NCBI RefSeq assembly: GCF_932294415.1
Contig: NC_065535.1
Location: forward strand, 13,362,282 to 13,426,281
DNA: 64,000 nt
DNA from: Quercus robur
Lineage: Eukaryota > Streptophyta > Magnoliopsida > Fagales > Fagaceae
Reading direction: 5' to 3'
The notes below the pieces were generated by a model that had not been told where the DNA came from, did not search any database, and worked only from the letters and a program-made list of their open reading frames with translations. This document shows positions 23,345 through 36,300 of this stretch, piece by piece; the first letter of the stretch is position 1, and the number at the start of each line of letters is the position of its first letter. A program made the position numbers and the translations under genes.

Positions 23345-23358
23345 TGCCTCTATAAATA
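23345..23358 (-). promoter_or_regulatory. Possible expansin TATA box
   Basis: The minus strand reads CTTATTTATAGAGG about 120 bp upstream of the start codon. A second candidate, GTTATATACAC near 23287-23297, is closer. The sequence does not decide between them. Confidence 0.35.
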
Positions 23359-24611
23359 AGGGGACCAGACTCAAAAATGCAACAACCTCACATGTGACCA
23401 CTGGAAACAGAGAGAACCCAGATGTTTTATTTAATTATGAATTTTCTGTGGGAGCCTGAAGAATTCTGAACCTCATTCAATTATTCCCACGTTCTCTAAC
23501 TCTTACTTGCCTCTCACACCCACATGCTTTCCCCAACAGAAGGGCCGTGAATAAATCAAAATCCACAAACTAATTACTCTAATTCTTTTTTCTTTATCAT
23601 TTTTTTTTTCCCACAAATTTCTTTAATGTTGGTTGATTCTACCTAAAGATAAGATGACATAGATTCAATGACTTTTTTTGAAGGTATATTTTTGCTTAGA
23701 TCATGTCATACAAACTCACATGGCAATACCTTGACGCATATGATACAGAGCATTATTCTTCATGTGCTTGGCACATGACCCTTTTGACATTTAGATGGGG
23801 ATGAGTTGTGATATGTTGATAACAAGGTTTTTAGGTCTCGTACAAAGCATCTCCATCGCCGCCATTGATAAGAATAGTGTTCACTTTGGATTATGGACTG
23901 GCAGCCAGATAAAGGGCCCCCTCATTCAGATTGAAAAAAAAAAAAAAAAAGGTATTATTCTCATTCCCAATCGGGAAAGTTAAAGCAAATCTTACTATAC
24001 TTTTCACCTCATTTTGAAAGTAATTCTGAAGATAAAAATTTGGATCTACTACCATAGTACCATTGAATCAAATTTGCCATGTGATAAAGTATCACCGTCA
24101 CGCAAAGACGTGAAAATGTTCTTTTGGCAAGTGCAAATAATTTAAAAGGCAAAAACAACTGGCCATGATTAGCGCCAGTCCTAAGAATCTTGAAAACAAA
24201 AAATTAGTACTAATTGATAAAGAGATGGAAATGGCAATCATTTGAAGTATTCGAAGTCCTTGAGGCGGTTCGCACATTCACACTACAAAGGTGGTTTATC
24301 AAATATAAATTATGAAGCATAACCCAATTTAAGGGATCATAGGGTTATAAATTTTTAATTTCAAGTGATTGAAGAAAGAAAGTCATCCATTTAGAAAAAC
24401 AAAACAAACCAAAAAGAAAGTCATATCGAGCACATGACAGAGTAGACCAATCTGTGGTGAAATCGTATGCTACTATTTCGGAAAATTGTACGACAGCAGA
24501 GACTATAGTACAAACTCTAGGATGGTCAAATGAAAATACTTTAGATAGTCCAATTGCTTTACGAAGGGATTGATCGTTTTTTCCTCAGTAGCGGCCTTTA
24601 TTACTACCATT
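23359..24611. other. Expansin upstream region
   Basis: No gene is supported. AT-rich with poly-A near 23934-23950. Confidence 0.5.
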
Positions 24612-25576
24612 ATGTTTGTTTCGGCATTAATGTTTTTTGAAAAATAATTCATTTTTTAGAGAGCATTTTTTTAAAAATTATTTCATTTTCTGATGTTTGG
24701 TAACAACCTTAAAAATGGGTTTGAGAATGTTTTTTAGTATTTAGTATTCACAGTTTTTATAACATTTCTTGTATAATTTAAAACATGTATAATATATGTA
24801 TTGTTTAAACCCACCTAATGTAATCAATATAGATAAAATAAAATAACCAAGAATGAATTTGGTTTTAAACTAAAATTTTGACAACAGATACAATTAAAAT
24901 TAGCTATCCAATTTTCATGATCTCAAATACTCATTTTGCTCATATATATGAACGGTAACGTACATAATATATATAAACCATACTTCTTATAATTCAAAAT
25001 AACCATTATAACCTTAAGTTCCATTTTAAATAATTCAAAATGCCACATATGCCAAATAGTTTTACTGGCAAACTAATCAAGTACAAATAGTTTGATAAAT
25101 ATACCAAAAATTGTTATTGAACCGTTCACCGATTTGTGAGGAGAAAAAAAAAATAAAAACCTTATTAAAGAACGGTGTTAAGAGGAGAAGAAATAGGGAG
25201 AAAAAAGAAAAGAGAGGTAGATAGAGAGAGAAATCTGTGGGAAGAGAAGATGCCAAAGGGGGTGATAGTAAGAGTGTGAGAAGAGAGAAAAAACAAAGGG
25301 AGGAGAAGAAGTGAGAGAGTTTATTGTGAGAAATGCTAAATGAGCGAAAGAAAATATTTTTTCCTAAGTCAGAAGAAGATAATATTTATAGGAGTTATGC
25401 ACTGTGTGAGAGAGAGATTGTTTTACTAAAAAAAAAAAATTTGGAAAACAATCTATAGAAAATAAGCCGTATTTTTATAAGAGTTTTCCGTTGACCAATT
25501 TTCTTTTATGCTACCAAACACTGAAAAATGTGGAAAACTATCTTTATAGAAGGTTTTCCAGCGAAACAAACAGAGC
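24612..25576. mobile_element. MITE-like element, TGTTTGTTTC-TIR family (long copy)
   Basis: The left end is TGTTTGTTTCGGCATTAATG followed by TTTTTTGAAAAATAATTCAT; the right end, reverse-complemented, is GCTCTGTTTGTTTCGCTGG followed by AAAACC. The inner blocks (TGATGTTTGGTAACAACCTT and TATGCTACCAAACACTGAAA) match the shorter copy at 42282-42606. The middle is a purine-rich GAGAGAG region (25140-25420). No coding content. Confidence 0.65.
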
Positions 25577-25581
25577 ATATG

Positions 25582-25715
25582 ATTAAATTATGTATCTATG
25601 CCATATTGGATCACACACTGTTCCCCAGAGAAAAAAAAAAATTAGTGATTTCACTAATGATAGAAAATCAGAAAAAGTAATTTCAAAGGTACATGGCTTC
25701 ACTAAATAGTAATTG
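25582..25715. repeat. Direct repeat D1 (duplicate of RPN3 downstream sequence)
   Basis: It matches 32842-32967 in the same orientation: ATTAAATTATGTATCTAT, CCATATTGGATCACAC, CTGTTCCCCA, GTGATTTCACTAATGA, and GGTACATGGCTTCAC. It abuts the MITE on its left and the TIR element on its right. Confidence 0.85.
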
Positions 25716-26829
25716 CAGTAAACACACTTGTAGTTTGACCTAAAATCATTTTACCTACCTGTGATTTGAAAAGTATCACTTTATCCACCTGAAGTTCGCT
25801 CCGTTAAGATTTCATAATACACCTTTGTTAAAAATAAGGGTAAATGTATATTTTTAATCCAATTTTATATCTCTTCTCCCAAAACGAAAATAACATAAAA
25901 ATAAAAGAGAAAACAAGATCAAAAAGTTCCTTTTGTAAAAATTATAAAGACTTAGTTGAAGAACTTCATTGGAACACATAAACTCAAGTTTTTTTTTTTT
26001 TTTTGGGGAAGGAAATCTCAATTATATTAAATTATGAAGAAAAGTGTACAACAAAATTCAAAAATATTTTGGGTTTGTTGTCTTCTATTGATGATGTTTC
26101 TATCAAAGGCTTCCGTTCTTTGTCTTCTTCCTCATACTTATTTTTTGTGCATGAACTAAGGAATTTATTAAAATCAAAGCATAACAGAGTTTACAACATG
26201 ACGACAGGGAGGATCAACAATTTCCACCACAATTTCAAAAGCTTTGATTTCTAACATCCAAGATCTCACTCACACAAAGCCACTAGATATACATTGGCAG
26301 CACCCAAGGGGAGGATTGGCAAAGCTTGACCAAGGGAATAGAGATATGAGAGAGGAAGGTTTCAAAGCCAAACAACAAACCCACCAGAAAAAATCACAAC
26401 ATCATGAATAGTAGTCAGTAGAATAAAAATTACTTGATTTGCTAGGTATAGTAGAAGAAAAGTGAAAATTTCAAATCTAAACAACAACCCAAAACCCACG
26501 AAATCACTAGATCCACCACAATGTGACCCACCAAAAGCAAGATCTCGAACCTCTAGTAACCAAACTCTAGATCACATGCCAATCTATTTCCCAAACCCCT
26601 AATATGCTACTTCACTAACATGGCCACCATTTCAATATCAAACCAAGTTTATCCAACCATTGGTCCCACTTCCTAAAACACCATCTAAACGCCATAGAAT
26701 TTCCCTCTGCCATTGCAAGTTTGTGAGGTGTGAAAACAGAGAGAAATGCCTATATTATTAGTAGAAATAGACAAAAGTTTCTTTTTTTTTTTTTTTTTTT
26801 TTTTTTTGGTATACAGACAATTCACTAAA

Positions 26830-29800
26830 GATTAAGAAAATACATCAAGATCAGTATAGATTTTGTCAACAAATATTCCATTACAATCCTCATCCAAACT
26901 AGTCCTAATGATCTCAGGTGGATGATCAAAATGAACCAAGCATAAATCCTGATCCAACCCCACCTTAACCAACATGTCTGCACAATGGTTTGCCTCCCGA
27001 TAGTATTGTTTAAATTGGATTTGTTGGAACTGCATCATCAGCTGCCTGCAATCATCCAAAATGGGAGATATAATATTTCCCTCATAGTTTGGGTTCCCAA
27101 ATACATCAACAATTGATTTGGCATCAATTTCAACAATAATGAAGTGTATATTCAATCTGCAGCATAGTGCTAGTCCATCCCTAATGCCCTACAGTTTAGC
27201 TGCATAACTAGTAGTTAACCCAATATTCCTTGAGAAATCAGCAAGCCATGCGCCGTGTTCATCCTTGATCATCCCCCCACACCCTGCTAGACCAAGTTTC
27301 CTGCAGCAACCCCATCCGTGTTAAGCTTAGCTCATCCAAGTGGTGGCTTCTCCCATCACACCCTCTTGATAATGTGGCGTGACAGTGCTCTCGGGGGTGA
27401 GACACAACACATAAACTCCATTGCTTGGTTTTGGATAACAACCACCAAGTTAAGGTTTTGCATTTTCCTATTGAAGACAAAATCATTCCTATACTTCCAT
27501 ATGTTCCAAATAGCAAAAGGAAAAAGAATTTTCAAGGGGGTTTTCCAACAGGCTGGTTGGTATTCAATCTACCATTTAAGTTTAACCAATTTAGCAGTTT
27601 GGAAGTCCAGAACCCGTGATTGTTCTTCTACACACCAATCTACCTCCACACCAATTGAACCCGAGGACAGTCCCTTAAGGCATGCAAGATAGATTCAACT
27701 TCCCTATTGCAAATGGGACAATTTTCATCTTCTACCACTCCTCTTCTTATGAGACATTCTTTTAACAGCAATGCTATTGTGAGCACATTGCCATAAAAAA
27801 GATTTGATGCGAGGAAGAGTCGGAGCTTTCCAAATCCAACTTGTTGTAAATGTTGCAGTTTCCTCCCTACCCATAGCAAGTTTATATGCACTCTTTAAAT
27901 CAAAGCTACCCTTCAGGTTCTCAACCCATGCAAGCTTATCACCACTTCTACCTGTTAGTGACAAAGGAGTGGCTTGAAGCACATGCTTTATCTCTGAGGG
28001 AAAATCAAAAGACACTCGGTTCCAATCAAGTCCTGAATCCACCATGATATCTTTGATGGCCCAACTGGCAACCTCTCGGGTTAAGGGGCCCTATATAAGG
28101 TGTCTTAAAGGACCTTGTTTCATTCACTTCCCATGCCAGAAGCTTAGCATGCTATCCCTCCCTACCATCCAAATACTCCCTTTAGTAAAAACTTCTCTTC
28201 CTTTTTTGATTGCTGTCCAAACCTGTGAGTAAGGCAGCTTGTCTACATTGGCTGCATTTAACCTCCTGTTATTGCAGTATTTTGCTTGTAGGACTTTGGA
28301 CCATGGTGCATCCTTTTCAGTGTTAAGCCTCCAATTGAGCTTGGCAAGCATGGCTATGTTTCTTCCCCTAGTTGTTTGCAATCCTAGACCCCCATCTTTT
28401 TTAGGTTTGGTCACTTTATGCCACCCAACCCAATGTATCTTCCTCGTTGACTCTGTTGTGCCCTAAAGAAAGTTTCAGTTCACTCCATCTATGCCATCCA
28501 AAATTCTCCTTGGCAGCAAGTTACATTGCATGACATAGGATGGGATTGCAGGTGTGGAAGCCTGAATGAGCACATTTTGCCCTGCTAAGGACAGTAAATT
28601 GGCCTTCCAACCCGCAAGTTTCTGCTTCACTCTATCCAAAATGAAATTAAACTCGTTGGAAGAGGACCCCGAAACCTTCAAAGGGATCCCTAAATATTTT
28701 CTAATCTTTGGAGTGGAGGTAAAACCAAGAACATCACTAAGAGATTCTCTAGTGTCAATGTCAACATTGGGTAAAAAGAAAACTCTAGATTTTGCTTCAC
28801 TCACCGATTGACCCGACAAGCTACAAAAAACATCTAATACATCTCTGATAGCTATACAATTGGTAAGATCCTCTTTGGCAAAGAAAACGATGTCATCTGC
28901 AAAAATCAAGTGGGAAAAAGCCGGGCCGCTTTGTGAGACTTTAACTGGCTGCCACAAATTCTCTTTACATTTCTCCTCGACTAACTGCCCAAGGAACTCC
29001 ATGCAAAGGATGAAGAGGTATGGGGATAAAGGGTCCCCTTGCCTTATCCATCTTGAGGGATAAATCGGGTCTAGTGCATCTCCATTGACCAAAATAAAGG
29101 TAGAGACCATTGAAATATAGCTCATAATAATGTCAATAAGATTCATAGGAAGATTAATTCTAAACAGCATGTCTCTTATAAAGCTCCATTCCAATGCTAA
29201 TCTTTTCCTCATCCGTGAGCTTGGCTTGCCATTGGGAAGACATGGGAGCTATCCGAGGTACACAAGTGAAGGAAGAAGTGAAAGTATCCATAAATCCTGC
29301 CCTAATGAACTCCTTGATTCCATTCTCCTCATTAATCCAATCCCCAACAGAATTTTTAATTGCCAAAATCTTATTCCTTTTCCTTCTCACCAGGGTTGAA
29401 ACATGATAAAAAGTGGTATTTCTATCCCCTTGTATCATCCAATTAACCCGAGACTTAAGAGCCCATAGTTCCTCCTTCTGACTAAGAATAGTATCAAACT
29501 CCTTTACCAACTCTTTTTTCAAGATTTAGGAGAAAAGTTGACAACTTTATGGACACTGCTCACTAAATGCCTTTCAACCTCGCTAGAATATTCTTTTTCT
29601 TGACAAAAATATTACCAAAATGTCGCATGTTCCAAATGGTAGCCTCCTTGGTAAAAAGCTCAATTGCTTCTCTAAGATTGTGAGGTTGTCTCCAAGACTG
29701 TGTACCAATACTCGGAAAGGTGGGGTCTGTCAACCAGCAGGTTTGGAACTTGAACAGCCTTTCTCTCTCCCTAGTTGCTCTAGGAAGCAATTCAAGCATA

Positions 29801-30478
29801 ATCGAACAGTGATCGGAATGACACCTTGTGAGGTGTATGACTCTAGCTTCAGGATAAAGTAAGAACCAGCTAGGATTAACGAAAAACCTATCCAACCTTA
29901 CTTGAATAAGAGCTTGGACTTCCCTTTTATTAATCCAAGTGAAGCATGGCCCAGAAAACCCAATGTCCATCATGTTGCAATTATCCAAACACTCTTTGAA
30001 ATGTAGTGAACTATTTACCCCAAAAGCCCTACCCCCAAACTTATCCTCAGCTGTAAGACTTTCATTAAAATCACCCACAATAACCCAAGGCATATCATGA
30101 AGCTCAGCTACTTTATTTAAGTTATTCCATAATATGTGCACTTCTAGGACTAGCATAAATTGCAGTAAATAACCAGCTGGAGTTAGAGTTCAATACCTTA
30201 ACCATGGCATGAATCTCTTGTTCAATACTTGACAGCGGTTTAACCTCCACTCTATCAGAGTTCCAGAGCATCCAAAGCCCACCAGCATATCCAATAGTAT
30301 CCGTACGGATCACACCATCAAATGGGAGTTGATCAGTAATCTCTTTAGCCCGCTCACCACCAACTTTAGTTTCCATCAGAACTAATATGGCCGGATTGTG
30401 AATTGGAATTAATTCTCTGACGTGACCTTGGAAGGTGGGCTTCAGAGCTCCCCTACAATTCCATATAATGACATTCAT
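26830..30478 (-). pseudogene. LINE ORF2 (endonuclease, reverse transcriptase, RNase H), broken
   Basis: An Exo/Endo/Phos endonuclease starts at 30478 with MNVIIWNCRGALKP, then VLMETKVGG, WVIVGDFNE and the SDHCSI block near 29800. Reverse transcriptase follows with WRIRQGDPLSPYLFILCMEF (written WIRQGDPLSP here) and the FADDIVFFAK catalytic box near 28880. zf-RVT is at about 28045-27640 (SAYKLAMGRE, WIWKAPTLPRIKSFLWQC, CPICNREVESILHALRDC). A C-terminal RNase H fragment is at 27330-26832 (IVEIDAKSIVDVF, YYREANHCADMLVK). Frames change several times (about 29540, 29160, 28470, 27900), so no full polyprotein is possible. Confidence 0.85.
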
Positions 30479-30875
30479 GAGGAAAATGTGCCTGGAGGTG
30501 GGGCCTTCATCAAAAGGAGGCATCGGCTTAGCCTCCTCCCTCACATATCATCTGATCTGCTTTAGCATCTCCTTCATCTACCCCTCCCCTGTGAACAATG
30601 TCAGATTGCATTGAAGCACTCCCATTTTCAGTTCTTGAGATATCACAAAAAGACTAAACAGCAGGGTCGGCTAAAAGACTTTAAAGATCTTTGTCGTGTG
30701 CTTGTTTCCCTTGAGGACGGTAGCCATTGGTTGCCTCTCCATCAATCTTCTCCCTGTCAGACTCTCCGAAATCTCGATTACAATTCCCTCTAAACTTAAA
30801 GTTCGCCTCTGGCTAGGCCAAAGTTGCAAACTGAGCTTCAACCAGAGCTCTTAAGTTTGGTATCTCATCACCTCT

Positions 30876-32462
30876 CTATTCGGACTTATCATCACTCCCA
30901 TTGATAGACGTGGACTTTAGTGTAAGGTGGTTGACGGCTTGAAAGTTTGTTGAAGAAGATTGGGAATTTCCAGTGGCATCAATCGGATTGTGTTGTAGTG
31001 CCCTAGCTCTTGCAAGGGCTTTTTTCCCTTTAACAGAAGCTTTAGTATTGACCCTACTAGAGCTACCATCTACTTTAGCCCATTCCCTCCCATAATCTAT
31101 ATCAGCTCTAGATGGGCTTTGAGTTGCAGAAGATGGGCTTTGAATTGCCAAATCTTGGGCCACATGAGTTGAGGTAATGCCTATCCTTTGGATAACCTGT
31201 GCAAATTGGGCTTCATTAATATTTTTTGAAGGCATAAGCTTTCTCTTAGCCTCCTTGACAGGCCCATCATTGGCCTTAAAATTCCCCGTGTTGTTACTGA
31301 TCCTAGCCTCATTCACGCTCTTCCTTAACTCTTGTCTAAGCCGACCATTATCTAGCACCGCATAGGTCCCTCCACTACCATGAGATTTTGTCCCATTATT
31401 TCTACGCACAACAACATTCCAAGGTCCGTACGTACCGTCCTGCAAATCCTCATGCACACTCTTATGCACGACCTTGCTGGGCCCCCCTTCTTCTTTGGTG
31501 TTGTCAAACGCATGCAAATCGCATGCATGATGCCTCAATCCCTCAACCTCCTCTGTTCCCACCTCCCTCGACCATGGCTCTGGTCAGATTGTATATGGGC
31601 AACTTTCTTTCCAATGGCCAATTCAACCGCAAGAAAAACATAATCTCTGAAGCCCTTCATAACACACAACTTGCTCAAATTTTCCAATCAACACTGCCGT
31701 GACCAAGGGTTTATCCACATCAACTTGGACACAGATCCTTGCATATCTGCCTCTCATTTTCGTGGCAATATGGGAGTCTACCCTCAAAACATGTCCAATA
31801 GATTTACCAATGTGCAACAAAGCTTCGAAGTTATGGTATTCAATAGGGAGTTCATTTAGCCGTATCCACGCAGCTACTAAGTTGACATTTACCGATGCTG
31901 GACAGAAATTTGGCTCCCATGGTCGAATGGAGAGAAAGTGTTATCCAATGAACCGAGGCCCCTTCTTGAGTATAGACTCATAGTCATCTTTCAATGAGAA
32001 GCGAGTGAGAAAAAACCCATTCTCTAAGTCAACACAATCCAGCCTACTAGCGGGTTTCCATAAGGCAAAAAGCCTATTATGGAGGAAGTTTAGTCCCACC
32101 AATCTGCCATAGACCTTCACAATAAGGGCTTTCGACCATGGTGTTCGAATATGTTGTTTAAACTCCTTGGAGAATTTAACAGCAACCAAGCCTTGATGCA
32201 AGTTTTCAACTTCTTCATCCGAATCCGCATCATCATCCATGGCCTCTCCAAAACAAAAAGCCTGAGTGTATGCTCCAGGGATATCGCCAACGACCTTATC
32301 CTTGAATGAGGTTGCTCCATTCCATGGCCCACAGTTAGGTGAAGAAGATCCCAAGCCTGGTCCTTCCCTGTATCCTGCATGATTCACGTCTTTCACTTTC
32401 TTGTTGCTACGAGCTAGCTCTTCTTGTTCTTCTCGTGAAAGGGAAAGGGAAGAGGAGTTCAT
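30876..32462 (-). pseudogene. LINE ORF1 (gag-like, DUF4283 and CCHC zinc knuckle), broken
   Basis: The start at 32462 gives MNSSSLSLSREEQEELARS. The DUF4283-type block reads LIVKVYGRLVGLNFLHNR, ALWKPASRLDCVDLENGF and FLTRFSLKDDYE, typical of plant LINE nucleocapsid proteins. A stop follows RFIG where the family continues HFLSIRPWEPNF. The zinc knuckle CFSCG-x-IGHWKESC is interrupted by TGA at the residue after CFSCG, compatible with CGA to TGA. The rest (about 31560-30876) is a polar, low-complexity tail. The product would bind LINE RNA. Confidence 0.8.
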
Positions 32463-32841
32463 TTCAAAACATGTAGGCATAAGGTATTCCCGTAGGCCCA
32501 TATAGACAAGAGTTGCTTTGCTGAATGTATGGTACAAAATGCAATGACTTTCTCTTAGATAATATTACTTTAACAACAAAAGGTTCTCCATTTTTGTTTT
32601 TTGTGAAAAGTTAGTGTATTACGTTGAAATTAGGTGTTTGTTCCATTAAAGTTCTTTATTAAAAAGTACAACAATTTTTACAAATATGACTTTTTGATCT
32701 TGTTTTTATTGGTTTTGTTATGTTTTAACAGAGAGAGTGATGAGATGAGCTATGGAATCCTAACAAAGTAAATCTCGATGGATAAATTGTCACTTTTCAA
32801 ACTATGGGTAGGCAAAGTAATTTACCATAGATGGGTTTACT

Positions 32842-32967
32842 ATTAAATTATGTATCTATACCATATTGGATCACACGCTGTTCCCCAATAAAAAAAAGTG
32901 ATTTCACTAATGACTGCAAAACAGAAAAAGTGATTTACAAGGTACATGGCTTCACCAAATACTAAAG
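32842..32967. repeat. Direct repeat D2 (3' flank of RPN3)
   Basis: This is the partner of D1 (25582-25715). It is contiguous with the RPN3 3' region and is therefore probably the original copy. Its left border touches the end of the TIR element. Confidence 0.85.
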
Positions 32968-33324
32968 GACACTCACACAAGTTGCCCGGACTTCTCTTTG
33001 GAACCAAAATACACCCAGTATACTGGCATGTACTTGCCAAAAACAATTTTCTACTTCATAAATGAAGAACCATGACATGTCAGGCTTACCTTTAAGCCAA
33101 GAAGTGAAAACAAATTCCAAGCTTAAAATATCATTGGATCATCAACAAAGAAAGTTCAAGTCTCTGTTCGAGAGAGACAGAGAGAGAGAGAGGGAAGAAA
33201 AATGATAATAGTAATCTTAGTAGAAAATTAAATATTTTTTGGGGCTTCATAAAGCTAAAACAAAAGCAAAAAATAAGAAATGGCCAAGTTTCTTGCCACA
33301 GCAAAAGACCCATAGATTACATTA
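32968..33324 (-). other. RPN3 3' UTR/downstream region
   Basis: This region lies directly downstream of the RPN3 stop codon on the minus strand. It has a GAGAGA run at 33172-33193. No polyadenylation site is called with confidence. Confidence 0.5.
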
Positions 33325-36300
33325 TTAAAAATCATCATCATCTTCTTCAGCAATGTGCTTGGCAAGTTCCTGCTCCTGCTGATGCCTCTCTCTCCTCTTC
33401 TCAGCACTTTCCTTCTCCTTGTGTGTATTTGGAGGGTATCGCAAGGCCCGAACTGCTTCATTGTGCATGTTAAGGCAGAAAGCAATCCGGGAGTTGAAAG
33501 CAATTTGAGGCTCATTTGTGGAGTAAATATCTCCTGTTTCCTTTGATACCATCCACCCATTTGTGTGATCCAAGGTGGCATCAATTGCTCCATCATGAAT
33601 AGCCTTCGACACAATGCTCTCAGCATCAGCAATGGGGTTTTGAGAGTTTAACCTCAATTTTTTAGCAACATCAGCAAGTGAGATGCGGGAATAGGAGATG
33701 TTGATGTTACGTAAACCAGTTCTAATAACATTATGCCGCAGCCGGACAATCAAATTGTGTGTTCGGTCAGCATTGAAAGTGTCAGCAAACTTCTCAGCTA
33801 CATTCCTAAACAGCTCCAGGTCACCAATCCGAACAGCCTGAAAGTTCCAATGCAAAGTTGAAACACTTCAAACCCAAACAGAATACATCACAACCAAAGA
33901 CTAGCTTGGTTGTATTTGTGCAAAAATGTAAAGATCACTATCCAGAATAGAATTCTGGGCAGTTTATGGCGTGTCCCTGTTTCTGTATCCAATAGGAGTT
34001 AGTTCTGTATATTATGTGCTAGTCAGCTCTGCCTTTTCTTTTAGCAGAGTTTTTTTTTTTTTTTTTTGTTCTCTGTTATGGTTGCAGCTTGCTGCTTGCT
34101 GTACTGTTGCTTTGTTTGATGAATAAATTTTAGCTCATTCATTAAGTATGAACCATACTGGCTGGGTTCTGATACTAAAAGAAGATTTGCAGTGATAAAT
34201 CAAGAATTACGATTTGCCAAGTTGTAAATCAATCTTAAAATTATGACTCCACTGAATGCACTGACATGTTATAATTAGCTACTGGTTTGACAAGTTGGAC
34301 TCACATTTGTAAGCTCAAAGTATGGCTTCAAAGCATTCTCCATTCCTTTCTGCATAAAGATGGTTCTCTCGGGTATTTCTCCCAGCAGTAGACGAACTAG
34401 CACAGCCCACTTGTTACATTGGATTCGAAACCCTCTAGCTGCAAGAGGCGCTTTCCGGGCAGCCTGCAGGAGAGACTCTTTTGCATCGGTGTACTCTAAC
34501 TGAATTGTTCGAATCTTTCCAAGGTAAAAGAGATATCGACAGAACTGCAGAAGTAATATGAGACATTCAAATTATTAATAAACAATTATGCTCACATTCA
34601 GTTAATAGGAAATAGAACTACTGCAAAGAGGGAATAGAGAAGCTCAACAGAAACCAAACAAATATATATTGGTGTAGATTGAATCCATGGGTATATACAA
34701 CAATTGATCAAACGCGTGGAAAGTGCATTCCTACAATGAATTCTTGTAAAGAAACATATGCAAGAAGGTTAAAAGATATAAGACCAAGAAGAAAGAAAAA
34801 AAGAAAAAAGATAAGACATAGAAAACAGTCAAGGAAGAGTACAAGAGTAAGTGTGCACAAGCTCTTCCAATTATTTTTAATTTAGATAATCTTTTCACCT
34901 ACTTATTTTAAGAGAAAGATGCCCTTTTCACTTTATGAAATTTGGGTACAAGAAAATAATATTCTAGATCAAAATCTTCCACGCATAATAGATAGTAGGG
35001 CCCAAATCCCCTGCTTTAATCATTAAAAGACAAGCAAAATAAATATCACAGCACACTTCTTTCATACTGCATGGCTGCATTAAGTGATCAATTTTAATGT
35101 GAACCAAACGAAGGCTGTCCAAGGTTAGGGTTCAAATTAAATGAATCAGGGTAGGGGCCTTCTTTATCACGCCCAAGACAAGTGTCCCCACTTCACTGGA
35201 AAGTCATTGGTCTGGGCCTCAAGCCTGATTGTTGCGAGGGGGACTTGGGCCTGGTTTCCCTACAGAATGGGCTTATCCTGCCAAAACCAGTCTGTGCACA
35301 AACAAAATAATCCAAAAAGTCCAATGAAAAAAGATAAAATGAAATAAGTGATAGCCTTTATATATATATATATATATATCTTTCCTCTCAAACCATTTGG
35401 ACACACGAAGTATTAGGCCCCAACTCTCACAATACAGTTTGCAATCAACCCTCGAGCTTACAGAACTAGTGAGATTTGGGACTTGGAACAGGGTGGCCTT
35501 ACTAGTTGAAATCCTTTCTACCACAGGATTCAGATGGGTGAGACAATTCAGGGAGAGAGGAGAGTTTTTCTAGTGATGCATGTCAACACTTCTCATTCTG
35601 CGGCATGAGTTTCTTGCTAAATGTTAAGGATGGGATGTTGATAAATGATTGAAGGAATTTGTCGAAGTGTATCTGGTAGTTCTTATGGCTGTTTCTGCTT
35701 TCTTTTTCTTGTTCCCCCCAAACCATAGGTTTCCCAAAACTGGGGAGACATCCTTAATGTTTTACCACTCTCCTCAGCCTTCCAGCCAATTTCTTTGGGC
35801 ACAGAACCTTTGGTTTGTCCCTATCACACCCGGTCTCCCTAGATTTCTTTGGGCAATTAGAACTATGAAAGTATTATGTGGACTTAAGCCCAAATAGAAG
35901 ATTCTCCTCATTGGGGGAGAATTGAGGGTCATGGCAAGGCCTTAACTAATAACAGCCTAGGTACAAAACGATGAAACACTATGAACATTTACAAGCTTTG
36001 GTCGGCTGTAGGTTTTCTACTATGAAGCACGGGTGCGTTTCGGGACTCGGGTGCGGGTGCGGGTGCGGGTGCGGGTGCGGGACTCGGCAATTTTTGAAAA
36101 AGGTGGGTGCGGGTGCGGCAGGACTCGGCGATTAAAAAATTATTAAAAATATTTTTATAATATATGTTTAATATATTGCTAAGCATACTTTTACTTTTTC
36201 ACATTATATAAACAAATATTTTACTAATAATTTATAAACAAATATTTTACTAATATTTATAAACAAATATTTATAAACAAATATTTTACTAATATTTAAC

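Larger units (their letters stand above)
26783..32575 (-). mobile_element. Near full-length L1-type LINE (minus), decayed
   Basis: On the minus strand the order is a 5' leader, ORF1 (gag-like, DUF4283 plus CCHC), ORF2 (endonuclease, reverse transcriptase, zf-RVT, RNase H) and a poly(A) tail, seen as poly-T at about 26783-26807. The 12-mer ACAAAAGGTTCT at 32576-32587 pairs with ACAAAAGTTTCT at 26771-26782 (one mismatch), consistent with a LINE target-site duplication. It is inserted inside the TIR element. Several in-frame stops and shifts make it inactive. Confidence 0.85.
25731..32838. mobile_element. Second large-TIR DNA element, containing a nested LINE
   Basis: 25731-25995 and the reverse complement of about 32588-32838 share blocks in order: TTGCCTACC/TTACCTACC, GTTTGAAAAGTGACAATTTATCC against GATTTGAAAAGTATCACTTTATCC, the GATTT/GATTC-near-CCGTTA block, AACAAGATCAAAAAGT, TTTGTAAAAATT, and GAACTTCATTGGAACA against GAACTTTAATGGAACA. 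These are TIRs of about 250 bp or more. With the LINE (26783-32575) removed, the element would be about 1.3 kb, with no transposase seen. It is flanked by direct repeats D1 and D2. Confidence 0.65.

Noticed and set aside
28239-29406. Plus-strand frames across the LINE
   Set aside because: They are shadows of the minus-strand reverse transcriptase, which has the motifs.
35359-35379. TA run as a core promoter
   Set aside because: TA microsatellites are frequent throughout the window and there is no linked transcript evidence.
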